Assembly (NCBI GenBank): GCA_934597255.1
Contig: CAKTQV010000004.1
Span: 1 to 64,000, forward strand
Reading direction: 5' to 3'
Source: an uncultured Oscillospiraceae bacterium
GTDB taxonomy: Bacteria > Bacillota > Clostridia > Oscillospirales > Oscillospiraceae
DNA length: 64,000 nt
Shown here: piece after piece, positions 31,964 to 40,106 of the stretch
Layout of the letters: each line of letters starts with the position of its first letter
Numbering within the stretch: the stretch's first letter is position 1
Position numbers and translations under genes: made by a program
The notes under the pieces: model-generated
The model's database searches: none
What the model saw: only the letters and a program-made list of their open reading frames with translations
Told to the model about the DNA's origin: nothing

Positions 31964-34078
31964 ATGAGCAGAAAGATCTTGGCAGTTCTGATGGCTGTGT
32001 GCCTGCTGGCGGCGCTGGCCGTTCCGGCGGCGGCCGCCTCCGCCGAGACCGGCGGCGCGCGCGTCATCACCGGCGTGACGCTGGCGGATGAGGCGAAGGA
32101 TCTCGTCGATTCCGCGCAGTACAGCCAGTACGAGACGGTGACCTTCTCTGACGGAAGCACTCACTCCATCAACGTCGGCACGCAGACGTTCGTTCTGGTG
32201 AAGGACGGCGTCGTGGTCGATCTGGGCGACCCGGCCAACTGGACCGCGGACGCGCAGCTGTACATTGTGGAAAAGGGCATGTCGGACTCGGTGGCCATGA
32301 GCATGAACAAGGCCAACTGGGGCGATTTCTGGTTCACCGGCGTGCTGGATTTTGAAGACGGCCGCTATCTTTCCGAGCGCTCTGTCCCCGCGGCCTTCCG
32401 CGGCGGCACGGTGAGCGATCAGGGCGTGCAGGGCGGCACGATCAACATCGACGCCAGCTACATTTCCGGCATCTATGTCTATAACGAGGACGGCTCGCAC
32501 GTCTCCGTGGACGGCGTTACGCTCAATTCCTCCGGCCTTGGCGGCAACGACTTCGGCACCAACGGCGCCTGGGGCGCGGTCATCAGCGCGGCCGGCTCGG
32601 CGGAAATGGACATCACCGGCACGACCGTCAACACCGAAGGCCCTCTGCACGACGGCATCTGGGCCGGCGGCAGCTCCGTCGTGAACGTGCGCGACTCGGT
32701 CGTGTTCGCCAAGGAGAACGCCGACAAATTCGGCTTTGAGCCGTATTCCTATGACCGCTTTGTCATCACCGGCGAGCCGCTGAGCTCCGGGGAGATCGCG
32801 GAAAAGGGCCTGTCCGGCGATTTCTTCACGGAGGAATCCTCCGGCACGAGCTATTATTACTACAACGACAACTATACCTCCAACTGGAGCGCGCCCATGC
32901 TTCAGTGCGTGCCTCTGGCGCTCGGGCTTTACGGCTCCATGCGCGCTACCTGCTGCTACGGCAGCGCCACGCTGAGCTTCTATGACAGTCTGGTCGTGTC
33001 CGATTCCTGGGCCGTTTTGTCCACGGACTCCGGCAAGGGCACGCTCAACGCCACCGATACCGTCGGCATCGTCGGCGTGCAGGTGGACGACGCGCGCAGC
33101 GCGGACGTCACGGTGCGCGTCGGCGGCCGGGACTACTACGTCGACGCCTACGGCGTGGACGACGGCTGCGGCTATGTCACCTACTGCGACGGCTTTGACG
33201 ACAACTTCTACGGCTGCCGCTTCTACGCGCCGGACTATCTCGCCATTCTGACCGGCGGCACCTTTGACTTCACGTCCTCCGCGGCGCAGCGCGGCTACGG
33301 CTGGAGCGACCGCATCGGCTTCATGTCCCACGGCCAGGCGTACACCGCCGTTTTGTCCCACTCCGACTTTGACGTGGGCGACGCGCTTTATTCCGTCATG
33401 TCCAAGGGCGGCGTGGACATCACGCTCGACGACGTGACCGTTTCTTACCACAAGGATAACCCCTGGGGCGGCGTTCTGTTCCAGTTCATGGACACCGACG
33501 ACGTCGGCACGGACGCCAACGATATGGAGATGGATGTGGTCGATCTGACCTACGAGGAATACGCCTCCAACGAGCCGGCCAGCGAGGGCACGACCAAGAC
33601 GGTCACGATCCGCAACTCGACGCTGGAGGGCGACATCTACAACTCCACCGGCTCGTCCAACAACACGTCCACGCTGGACAAATACGACGGCAGCACCGGT
33701 CTGCTTTCGAGCTGGGCGACCTCTACCGTGGCGCTGACGCTCGACAACGCCGAGCTCACCGGCGTTATCTCCACCAGCTTTGCCCAGCACTGCGACGAGC
33801 AGGGCAAGCCCATCGAGGGCCAGTTCTTCTTCAACAAGACCGGCGAGCCGATGGACGGCACGGCGGACAACACCTATAACTATCTCGCGGCGCGCCGCGT
33901 CGTGAATACGCCGGCCTACAACGGCATCGGCAGGATCGACGTCACGCTCACCAACGGCGCCGTGTGGAACGTGACCGGCAAGTGCATCCTCAATTCGCTC
34001 ACGGTCGAGCCGGGCTGCACGGTCAACGGCACCGTTACCAACAATCCCGACGGCACCATCACCGTCATGCCCGCCTGA
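31964..34078 (+). CDS. Large secreted beta-helix-like protein
   Basis: This 704-residue protein has a Sec signal peptide (MSRKILAVLMAVCLLAALAV, cleavage probably after PAAAA). The rest is a succession of short strands with Asn/Gly/Asp/Thr turns (for example NIDASYISGIYVYNEDGSHV and STVALTLDNAELTGVISTSF), the pattern of a right-handed parallel beta-helix as in pectate lyases and adhesins. There is no lipobox, LPXTG, SLH or transmembrane anchor, so it is predicted to be released or held non-covalently. Cys pairs occur (CCYG, CGYVTYC). AAAGGAGCAG precedes the ATG. Single gene with promoter and strong terminator. Function unknown: carbohydrate binding or adhesion are guesses. Confidence 0.65.
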   Translation: MSRKILAVLMAVCLLAALAVPAAAASAETGGARVITGVTLADEAKDLVDSAQYSQYETVTFSDGSTHSINVGTQTFVLVKDGVVVDLGDPANWTADAQLYIVEKGMSDSVAMSMNKANWGDFWFTGVLDFEDGRYLSERSVPAAFRGGTVSDQGVQGGTINIDASYISGIYVYNEDGSHVSVDGVTLNSSGLGGNDFGTNGAWGAVISAAGSAEMDITGTTVNTEGPLHDGIWAGGSSVVNVRDSVVFAKENADKFGFEPYSYDRFVITGEPLSSGEIAEKGLSGDFFTEESSGTSYYYYNDNYTSNWSAPMLQCVPLALGLYGSMRATCCYGSATLSFYDSLVVSDSWAVLSTDSGKGTLNATDTVGIVGVQVDDARSADVTVRVGGRDYYVDAYGVDDGCGYVTYCDGFDDNFYGCRFYAPDYLAILTGGTFDFTSSAAQRGYGWSDRIGFMSHGQAYTAVLSHSDFDVGDALYSVMSKGGVDITLDDVTVSYHKDNPWGGVLFQFMDTDDVGTDANDMEMDVVDLTYEEYASNEPASEGTTKTVTIRNSTLEGDIYNSTGSSNNTSTLDKYDGSTGLLSSWATSTVALTLDNAELTGVISTSFAQHCDEQGKPIEGQFFFNKTGEPMDGTADNTYNYLAARRVVNTPAYNGIGRIDVTLTNGAVWNVTGKCILNSLTVEPGCTVNGTVTNNPDGTITVMPA

Positions 34079-34124
34079 GCGGAAGGAACACAGACTGCCG
34101 CCAGAGCGGCAGAAAGTCACACAG

Positions 34125-34157
34125 CGGCACGGCCTCAAACGGCCGTGCCGTTCTTTT
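34125..34157 (+). terminator. Terminator of beta-helix gene
   Basis: CGGCACGGCC (34125-34134) with GGCCGTGCCG (34141-34150), then TTCTTTTTTT. Confidence 0.85.
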
Positions 34158-34176
34158 TTTCACAAATAAGACCGGA

Positions 34177-34211
34177 GTAGTATTGACAATGGGATAAGAC
34201 TGTAGTAGTAT
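34177..34211 (+). promoter_or_regulatory. BlaI-type promoter with direct repeats
   Basis: TTGACA (34183-34188), 17-base spacer, TAGTAT (34206-34211). GTAGTAT occurs at 34177-34183, touching the -35, and again at 34205-34211 on the -10, with GTAGTA also at 34202. Related TACTAC/GTAGTA sequences are the core of BlaI/MecI operators, so autoregulation is likely. Confidence 0.6.
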
Positions 34212-34255
34212 ATGCGCGTGGCCACGACGGAAGTCTTATGAAAAGAGGTTTATCC

Positions 34256-34615
34256 ATGGATATAAAACTGTTTGATTCGGAACTGAAAGTGATGGAGGTT
34301 CTCTGGCGCGAGGGAGATACGCCCGCCAAGGAGATCGCAAGGACGCTGACCGGCGAGCTGGGCTGGAATGTGAATACGACCTACACGCTCATCAAGCGCT
34401 GCATGAAAAAGGGCGCGATCGAGCGCAGCGAGCCGGGCTTTCTGTGCCATGCGCTCATCCCGAAGGCCGCCGTGCAGGAGGCGGAGACCGACGAGCTCAT
34501 CAACAAGATCTACGACGGCTCTGCCGACAAGCTTTTCGCGGCGCTGCTGGGCCGGAAAAAGCTTTCCGCCGAGCAGATCGAAAAGCTCCGGCAGATCGTC
34601 GGGGAGCTGGAATGA
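34256..34615 (+). CDS. BlaI/MecI-family repressor
   Basis: A 119-residue winged-helix repressor of the BlaI/MecI/CopY family. The DNA-binding domain (about 1-75) contains ELKVMEVLWREGDTPAKEIA and WNVNTTYTLIKRCMKKGAI; the C-terminal helix (about 85-119) dimerises and contains the region cleaved by the partner protease in known systems. ATG 34256 is seven bases after AAGAGG; ATG 34238 is possible. The M56 gene begins ten bases after its stop, the usual repressor-sensor pairing. The regulon is unknown; no beta-lactamase lies in this window. Confidence 0.88.
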   Translation: MDIKLFDSELKVMEVLWREGDTPAKEIARTLTGELGWNVNTTYTLIKRCMKKGAIERSEPGFLCHALIPKAAVQEAETDELINKIYDGSADKLFAALLGRKKLSAEQIEKLRQIVGELE

Positions 34616-34625
34616 GGCGCCGCGC

Positions 34626-36380
34626 ATGAGTCTGCTGCAAATGAGCACGGCCGGGGCCGTGATGATCCTGGCGATCACCGTCATCCGCGCGCTGGCGATG
34701 AACCGCGTGCCGAAGGTGACGTTTCTGGCGCTCTGGGGCGCGGCGCTCGTGCGGCTGCTGGTGCCGTTTTCCCTGCCCTCCGGGCTGAGCGTCTACTCGC
34801 TGCTTGAACGGAAGGCGGCGGTCCCGGCGGACGTATCCTCCGCCGCGGCGCGCCCGGCCGTCCCCGCGGGACGGGCGGCGGCGATCCTGCCGCAGGCGGC
34901 TTCGGCCCCCGGAACGGCGATATCCGTATGGGACGCCGTCTGGGCGGCGGGGCTGATCCTGTGCGCGGCCGGCTTTGTCCTGGCTTACTGGAGATGCCGC
35001 CGGGAGTTTCAGATGTCGCTGCCGGTGGAAAACGATGTGTCCCGCCAATGGCTGCGGACGCATCCGCTGCGGCGGCCGCTTTCCATCCGGCAGTCCGACC
35101 GGATATCCTCGCCGCTCACCTTCGGCGTGCTGCGCCCCGTGATATTGATGCCGAGGAGGACGGACTGGGCGGACGGGGAGGCGCTGCGCTGCGTTCTGGA
35201 GCATGAATTCGTTCATATCCAGCGCTTCGATGCGCTTGCCAAGCTCCTGCTGGCCGCCGCCGTGTGCGTGCACTGGTTCAATCCGCTCGTGTGGGGGATG
35301 TATTTCCTCGCAAACCGGGACATTGAGCTGTCCTGCGACGAGACGGTGGTCCGCCGCTTCGGCCGGGACGCGAGAGCCTCTTACGCGAGGGTTCTGATCC
35401 GTATGGAAGAAGCAAGGAGCGGCTTTGCGCCCCTTTGCAATCATTTCAGCAAAAACGCAATCGAAGAAAGGATCACAGCCATTATGAAAATACCGAAAAT
35501 AACCATTGTGTCGCTTGCGGCCGCGGCGTGTATCGTCGCCGGGACGGTGACGGTTTTTGCAACCTCGGCGCCGAGCAACGAAAGCGGCGCATCCGCCGTG
35601 AAAACCGCGCAGAGCGAATCCGGCGGAATATCGGCTGCTGAACGCGGCGCGGCCGCTGTGGAGGCGGCCACGGCAAATGCATCCGGCGGCGCGCAGGCCG
35701 TGGAGAGCGGCGAGGGACTGAAGCCGGACGCGGAGTATCTTTCCGCCGGTATCACCGAGCAGAAGGGCAAGTGGTACTATCAGGGAAAGCCCATCGCCGC
35801 GATCTATGATGACGACGGCGGCATTTATCTGGATGATGAGGCCGCCGAGGACGCGGCGGACAGCCTTTGCCTGAATATCCGGCGGGACGGCGAAGGCGCC
35901 ATTTCCGGCGTGGACGTCATCACAAGAGAGGAATTCCGGGACCGGTACATGAATGCAAACCCGCCGGCGTCGACTCTTGACGAGAGCACGCTGATGTCCT
36001 GGGTAGACCCGGCGGACGGCCGGACCTATTACAGCTTTGACGAGGGAAAGACCTTTGAGGCGCTGACGGATGAGGAATTTGAGGCGCGCTTTCCCACACC
36101 GGACGTCGAGTGGTGGACGTATGACGAGTACAAGGCGTGGCTCGCGGACGAAAAGGTGCAGCTGCAGAGCATGCTGGGCGAGACCGGCTGGGTCAACGGC
36201 CAGAAATTCACCTGGACGCAGGAGGAGATCGATGAGCTCGTCGATCTGTACGAGAGCATTCTCGAGGATATGAAAAACGGCGTCCTGTATTCCAAAAGCA
36301 TAGACGGGCAGGACGACATGTTGATGAGCTATGACCCTGCCGATGTGGCCATGACCGCGTCGGAGGCCGCGGGGAAGTGA
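34626..36380 (+). CDS. M56 (BlaR1-like) membrane metallopeptidase
   Basis: This 584-residue sensor protease has N-terminal helices at about 8-24, 32-50 and 103-121; the zinc-peptidase domain follows with H193-E-F-V-H197 and NRDIELSCDE (about 230-239) giving the third ligand region; and a further helix at about 290-312 (ITIVSLAAAACIVAGTVTVF). From about 315 an Ala/Ser-rich linker and a soluble extracellular domain of about 230 residues follow. That domain lacks the penicillin-binding SxxK/SxN/KTG motifs of true BlaR1, so the signal sensed is not obviously a beta-lactam. It would cleave the adjacent BlaI-type repressor. Terminator at 36398-36427. Confidence 0.8.
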   Translation: MSLLQMSTAGAVMILAITVIRALAMNRVPKVTFLALWGAALVRLLVPFSLPSGLSVYSLLERKAAVPADVSSAAARPAVPAGRAAAILPQAASAPGTAISVWDAVWAAGLILCAAGFVLAYWRCRREFQMSLPVENDVSRQWLRTHPLRRPLSIRQSDRISSPLTFGVLRPVILMPRRTDWADGEALRCVLEHEFVHIQRFDALAKLLLAAAVCVHWFNPLVWGMYFLANRDIELSCDETVVRRFGRDARASYARVLIRMEEARSGFAPLCNHFSKNAIEERITAIMKIPKITIVSLAAAACIVAGTVTVFATSAPSNESGASAVKTAQSESGGISAAERGAAAVEAATANASGGAQAVESGEGLKPDAEYLSAGITEQKGKWYYQGKPIAAIYDDDGGIYLDDEAAEDAADSLCLNIRRDGEGAISGVDVITREEFRDRYMNANPPASTLDESTLMSWVDPADGRTYYSFDEGKTFEALTDEEFEARFPTPDVEWWTYDEYKAWLADEKVQLQSMLGETGWVNGQKFTWTQEEIDELVDLYESILEDMKNGVLYSKSIDGQDDMLMSYDPADVAMTASEAAGK

Positions 36381-36397
36381 CGGAAAGAAAGCAAAAC

Positions 36398-36430
36398 AGA
36401 GGCCCGGAGCTTCGGCTCCGGGCCTCTTTA
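36398..36430 (+). terminator. Terminator after M56 gene
   Basis: AGAGGCCCGGAGC (36398-36410), TTCG loop, GCTCCGGGCCTCT (36415-36427), then TTAT. It probably serves both this gene and the convergent ATPase gene. Confidence 0.75.
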
Positions 36431-36458
36431 TATGGCGGCGGCTGCACGGACGGGGCTT

Positions 36459-38345
36459 TTACAGCCGGTGTACGCGCAGCGCGCGGATGGCGTTGAGCAC
36501 GGCGATGACCATGACGCCGACGTCCGCGAAGATCGCCGCCCACATGTTGGCGGCGCCGAGCGCCACGAGCAGCAGGCAGCCGAACTTGACCACAAGGGCG
36601 AAAACGATGTTTTCGTAAACGATGCGCAGGCACTTGCGGGAGATCCGTATCGCCTTGGCGATCTGCAGCGGCTCGTCGTCCATCAGAACAACGTCGGCCG
36701 CCTCGATCGCGGCGTCGGAGCCCATCGCGCCCATGGCGACGCCGATGTCCGCGCGGGTGAGCACCGGCGCGTCGTTGATGCCGTCGCCGACGAAGGCCAG
36801 ACGGCTGTTCTTCGGCTTTTCGGCCAGCAGCTTTTCCAGCTGCGTCACCTTGTCGCCCGGCAGAAGCTCGCTGTGGACCTCGTCCACGCCAAGCTCGGCG
36901 GCCACGGCCTCGGCCACCTCGCGGCGATCGCCCGTGAGCATGACGGTCTTCTCCACGCCGGCCTGCTTCAGCGCGGCGACGGCCTGCTTTGCGTGGGGCT
37001 TGACGACGTCGGAGATAACGATGTGGCCGGCGTAGCGGCCGTCGATGGCCATGTGGATGATCGTGCCGGTGCTGCGGCAGTCGGTGTATTCAACGCCGAG
37101 CCGCCGCATGAGCTTGTCGTTGCCGGCGGCGACGGGCGTGCCGTCGATCCTGGCCGTGACGCCCTCGCCGCTGAGCTCCTCGATATCGGTCACGCGGCTG
37201 CGGTCGACGGGCTTTCCGTAGGCGCGCTGAAGGCTTTTGCTGATCGGATGCGACGAGGCGCATTCGGCCAGCGCGGCGTATTCGATGAGCTGTTCGTCCC
37301 GGATGGGGCTGTGGTGGACGGCGCTGACCTCGAACACGCCCTGTGTGAGCGTGCCGGTCTTGTCAAAGACGGCGCATTTGACCTGCGAGAGCGTTTCCAG
37401 ATAGTTCGAGCCCTTGACGAGAATGCCCTCGCGGCTCGCGCCGCCGATGCCGGCGAAAAAGCTCAGAGGGATGCTGATGACGAGCGCGCACGGGCAGCTC
37501 ACGACGAGGAAGCTCAGCGCGCGGTAGATCCACTGCTCCCACTGGCCGGGCAGGCCCAGAAACACGATGCGCACCAGCGGCCCGAGGATGGCCAGCGCCA
37601 GGGCGCTGCCGCAGACGGCGGGGGTGTACACGCGGGCAAAGCGGGCGATGAAGTCCTCCGAGCGGGATTTGCGGGAGCTGGAGTTTTCCACGAGCTCCAG
37701 TATTTTGGAAACGGTCGATTCGCCGAACGGCTTCGTCGTGCGGATGCGGAGAACGCCGGTCATGTTGATGCAGCCGCTGACGACGGCGTCGCCCTCGCGC
37801 ACGTCGCGCGGCAGGCTCTCGCCCGTCAGCGCGCTGGTGTTGAGCGAGGATGTGCCTTCCACCACGTCGCCGTCGATCGGCACCTTTTCGCCGGGCTGCA
37901 CAACGATGACGCTGCCGACGGGGACCTCGTCGGGATCGACGGCCTCCAGCGCGCCGTCACGCTCGATGTTCGCATAGTCGGGCCGGATGTCCATCAGAGC
38001 GCTGATGCTGCGGCGGCTTTTGCCGACGGCATAGCTTTGGAAAAACTCGCCGATCTGGTAAAAAAGCATGACGGCGATGGCCTCGTTGTAGTCGCCGCTC
38101 TTTTCATAAATGGCCAGCGCGAACGCGCCGACCGTGGCGACGGCCATGAGGAAGTTTTCGTCGAATACCTGGCGGTTCACGATGCCGAGCGCCGCCTTGC
38201 GCAGGATGTCGTAGCCGATCACGACGTAGGGGATGAGATACAGCGCCAGTCGCAGCGCTCCCGTGACGGGAATAAAACGAAGCGCGATGAGCATCACGGC
38301 GGCGGCCAGAATGCGTGCGAGCATCTTCTTCTGCTTTTTCGTCAT
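36459..38345 (-). CDS. Heavy-metal P1B-type ATPase (Zn/Cd type)
   Basis: A 628-residue metal exporter of the plasma membrane. Motifs: phosphatase TGES, the metal-channel VVSCPCALV (CPC), phosphorylation DKTGTLTQG, nucleotide-binding SSHPISKS (HP locus) and the hinge VGDGINDAPVL. About eight helices. CPC with this C-terminal helix composition suits Zn2+/Cd2+/Pb2+. No N-terminal HMA domain is present; that module is encoded separately by the gene upstream at 38440-38658. An operator-like dyad lies just before it (38367-38384), matching that of the divergent ArsR-type regulator, so metal-induced expression is expected. Confidence 0.92.
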   Translation of the reverse strand: MTKKQKKMLARILAAAVMLIALRFIPVTGALRLALYLIPYVVIGYDILRKAALGIVNRQVFDENFLMAVATVGAFALAIYEKSGDYNEAIAVMLFYQIGEFFQSYAVGKSRRSISALMDIRPDYANIERDGALEAVDPDEVPVGSVIVVQPGEKVPIDGDVVEGTSSLNTSALTGESLPRDVREGDAVVSGCINMTGVLRIRTTKPFGESTVSKILELVENSSSRKSRSEDFIARFARVYTPAVCGSALALAILGPLVRIVFLGLPGQWEQWIYRALSFLVVSCPCALVISIPLSFFAGIGGASREGILVKGSNYLETLSQVKCAVFDKTGTLTQGVFEVSAVHHSPIRDEQLIEYAALAECASSHPISKSLQRAYGKPVDRSRVTDIEELSGEGVTARIDGTPVAAGNDKLMRRLGVEYTDCRSTGTIIHMAIDGRYAGHIVISDVVKPHAKQAVAALKQAGVEKTVMLTGDRREVAEAVAAELGVDEVHSELLPGDKVTQLEKLLAEKPKNSRLAFVGDGINDAPVLTRADIGVAMGAMGSDAAIEAADVVLMDDEPLQIAKAIRISRKCLRIVYENIVFALVVKFGCLLLVALGAANMWAAIFADVGVMVIAVLNAIRALRVHRL

Positions 38346-38366
38346 AGAGGTCGTTCCTCCTTTATA

Positions 38367-38384
38367 ATTAAGCGGTCATTTAAT
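38367..38384. promoter_or_regulatory. ArsR-type operator, copy 1
   Basis: ATTAAGCGGTCATTTAAT (38367-38384), arms ATTAA and TTAAT eight bases apart, the same layout as the site at 38695-38712. It lies 22 bases upstream of the ATPase start codon. Confidence 0.55.
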
Positions 38385-38439
38385 CGTTTGGGTTTGAAAA
38401 AGCGCCCCTTTCGCGTCGGCGTCCGGGGCGCTCGTTTTG

Positions 38440-38658
38440 TCAAAGCTCGATCTCGCAGTCGGGCTCCACCTTCCGGCAGGCCTTGAGAACGGCCTTCATG
38501 ACGGTTTTGGGGTCCTGCCCGTCGGCAAATTCGACGATCATCTTCTGGGTCATGAGGTTCACGACCGCCGAGGCGACGCCCTCCGTCTTATTCGCGGCCT
38601 GTTCCATCAGATTGGCGCAGTTGGCGCAGTCTACTTCAATATTATACGTCTTTTTCAT
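38440..38658 (-). CDS. Free-standing HMA-domain metal-binding protein
   Basis: A 72-residue ferredoxin-like HMA protein, similar to metallochaperones and to N-terminal domains of metal ATPases. The metal site is CANC at residues 11-14 (VDCANCANLMEQAA), replacing the usual MxCxxC; the rest (VASAVVNLMTQKMIVEF) keeps the beta-alpha-beta pattern. AAAGGAGAA precedes ATG 38658. It precedes the domain-less P-type ATPase on the same strand and probably delivers metal to it. The missing Met and the acidic C-terminus suggest Zn/Cd rather than Cu, though this is inference. Confidence 0.85.
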   Translation of the reverse strand: MKKTYNIEVDCANCANLMEQAANKTEGVASAVVNLMTQKMIVEFADGQDPKTVMKAVLKACRKVEPDCEIEL

Positions 38659-38693
38659 GGAAGAAATTCTCCTTTCGGCCCGCTCGATTTCTC

Positions 38694-38732
38694 GATTAAG
38701 CACTTGTTTAATCATTCTGACGGCAGTATAAT
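38694..38732 (+). promoter_or_regulatory. arsR-araC promoter with operator copy 2
   Basis: TTGTTT (38704-38709), 17-base spacer, TATAAT (38727-38732). The dyad GATTAAGCA-CT-TGTTTAATC (38694-38713, one mismatch) overlaps the -35. It lies between the divergent regulator and HMA genes and so could repress both. Confidence 0.7.
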
Positions 38733-38824
38733 ACCGCCATCCGGAGAAAGTCAATGCCCGGGGCGAACGGACGTCCAAAGAGGCGAAAAGCCTTTCGGTT
38801 CGGGCGAAGGAGGATGGGGAAAGC

Positions 38825-39526
38825 ATGGAGAAAATACAGCTTCCGCACACGCATGGGGCCGAGGCGGTCAGCCCGGCGCTCGTGCAGGCGCTGCTTGGCC
38901 GGGTGGACAATTTTCAGACGCTGGCCGAAACCTTCCGTCAGCTCGGGGACGCCACGCGCCTGCGCATTTTCTGGCTTTTGTGTCATTGCGAGCAGTGCGT
39001 TGTGAACATTGCGGCGATGATGGATATGTCCAGCCCGGCGGTGTCGCATCACCTGCGTGCGCTGCGCGACAGTGGTCTGATCGTCAGCCGCCGCGCGGGC
39101 AAGGAGGTCTATTACTGTGCGGCGGAAAACGCGCAGAGCGAGCTGCTGCACAAGATGATCGAGCAGGTCATGCAGATCGTATGCCCGGAGTGGAGCGGGC
39201 AGGCGCAGCTGGAGGCGACGGTGCGCGCCGTGCATGACGAGCTGGCCGCGCATATGGACCGGCGCGTGACGATCGAGGAACTGTCGCGGCGGTATCTGAT
39301 GAATCCGACGACGCTCAAGGCGGCGTTCAAGTCCGTTTACGGAAACTCCATCGCCGCGCACATGAAGGAGCACCGCATGGAGCAGGCGGCCCGGCTCCTG
39401 CGCGAGACGGACAAAAGCGTCGCGGAGATCGCGCGCGAGGTGGGCTATGAAAGCCAGAGCCGCTTTTCCGCCGCCTTCCGCGAGGCATACGGACAACTGC
39501 CGACGGAGTATCGTCAGACGCGCTGA
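38825..39526 (+). CDS. ArsR-AraC fusion metalloregulator
   Basis: This 233-residue protein joins two DNA-binding modules. Residues about 30-105 are an ArsR/SmtB winged helix: GDATRLRIFWLLCHCEQCVV with Cys53, 55 and 58 at the classical helix-3 metal site, then SSPAVSHHLRALRDSGL (recognition helix). His8 and His10 may add ligands. Residues about 133-232 are an AraC-type double HTH (VTIEELSRRYLMN, then VAEIAREVGYESQSRFSAAF). A metal-released repressor with an added AraC domain is unusual. It is divergent from the HMA/ATPase genes and adjacent to an ArsR-type dyad. ATG 38825 lies after AGGATGGGG. It converges with the nucleotidyltransferase gene six bases away. Confidence 0.85.
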   Translation: MEKIQLPHTHGAEAVSPALVQALLGRVDNFQTLAETFRQLGDATRLRIFWLLCHCEQCVVNIAAMMDMSSPAVSHHLRALRDSGLIVSRRAGKEVYYCAAENAQSELLHKMIEQVMQIVCPEWSGQAQLEATVRAVHDELAAHMDRRVTIEELSRRYLMNPTTLKAAFKSVYGNSIAAHMKEHRMEQAARLLRETDKSVAEIAREVGYESQSRFSAAFREAYGQLPTEYRQTR

Positions 39527-39532
39527 CGCCGC

Positions 39533-40033
39533 TCAGCGGCTGGCGCTGTCGATCTGTCTGACCCTGGCAGTGCGGCCCATCCGCTCGTAATACCCGCGCC
39601 ATACCGCCAGCGACTGCAGGGGAACCACCCGGCCGCAGACACAAACACTTCCGTCTACACTGTCGGGGCGGAAGCTGCAGTCATGCACGACGCCGTCCTT
39701 TACAATGGCGAAGCCGCCGATCAAATCAACGTCTACGCCGTCGATCGTAAATTCATAAAAGTATTTTGTCCGATACTGCGCAGTACGGTTGTCCGGCAAA
39801 AGCGTTCCGAGCGGGCGGAGAATATCCCGAGCGGCGGGCGCATCCTCCGTGGCGACCATGAGATCGAGGTCGTGGAACGAATCGGACAGACCGCGGAAAT
39901 ACAGCATGGCGGAGGCGCCAAGAGCCCAGCGGATACCGGCGGACTCAAAGCGTCCGGCGATCATAGAAAGTACGCGAAGCTTTTCCTCCGCTGCTTCCGG
40001 CATGCGCGGCGTCGAGACGTCGGAAAATTCCAT
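39533..40033 (-). CDS. Minimal nucleotidyltransferase-fold protein
   Basis: A 166-residue protein with the nucleotidyltransferase fold of DUF-type/MNT proteins: residues about 34-60 read IRWALGASAMLYFRGLSDSF and HDLDLMVA, i.e. the GxS...DxD active-site pattern; a third acidic residue follows in VDVDLIGGF. It could transfer a nucleotide to a protein or small molecule (antitoxin-like or antibiotic modifying), but no HEPN partner lies next to it. AAAGGAGATTT precedes ATG 40033. Follows the HAD gene on the same strand, separated by a terminator. Confidence 0.65.
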   Translation of the reverse strand: MEFSDVSTPRMPEAAEEKLRVLSMIAGRFESAGIRWALGASAMLYFRGLSDSFHDLDLMVATEDAPAARDILRPLGTLLPDNRTAQYRTKYFYEFTIDGVDVDLIGGFAIVKDGVVHDCSFRPDSVDGSVCVCGRVVPLQSLAVWRGYYERMGRTARVRQIDSASR

Positions 40034-40069
40034 ATTTATAAATCTCCTTTCTTCAGGGGGGAGCAAAAA

Positions 40070-40102
40070 ACCGGAGACAGCACCAGCAGCGCGGCCTCCG
40101 GT
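40070..40102 (-). terminator. Terminator after HAD gene
   Basis: ACCGGAG (40070-40076) pairs with CTCCGGT (40096-40102); on the minus strand it is followed by six T. Confidence 0.65.
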
Positions 40103-40106
40103 CCTT

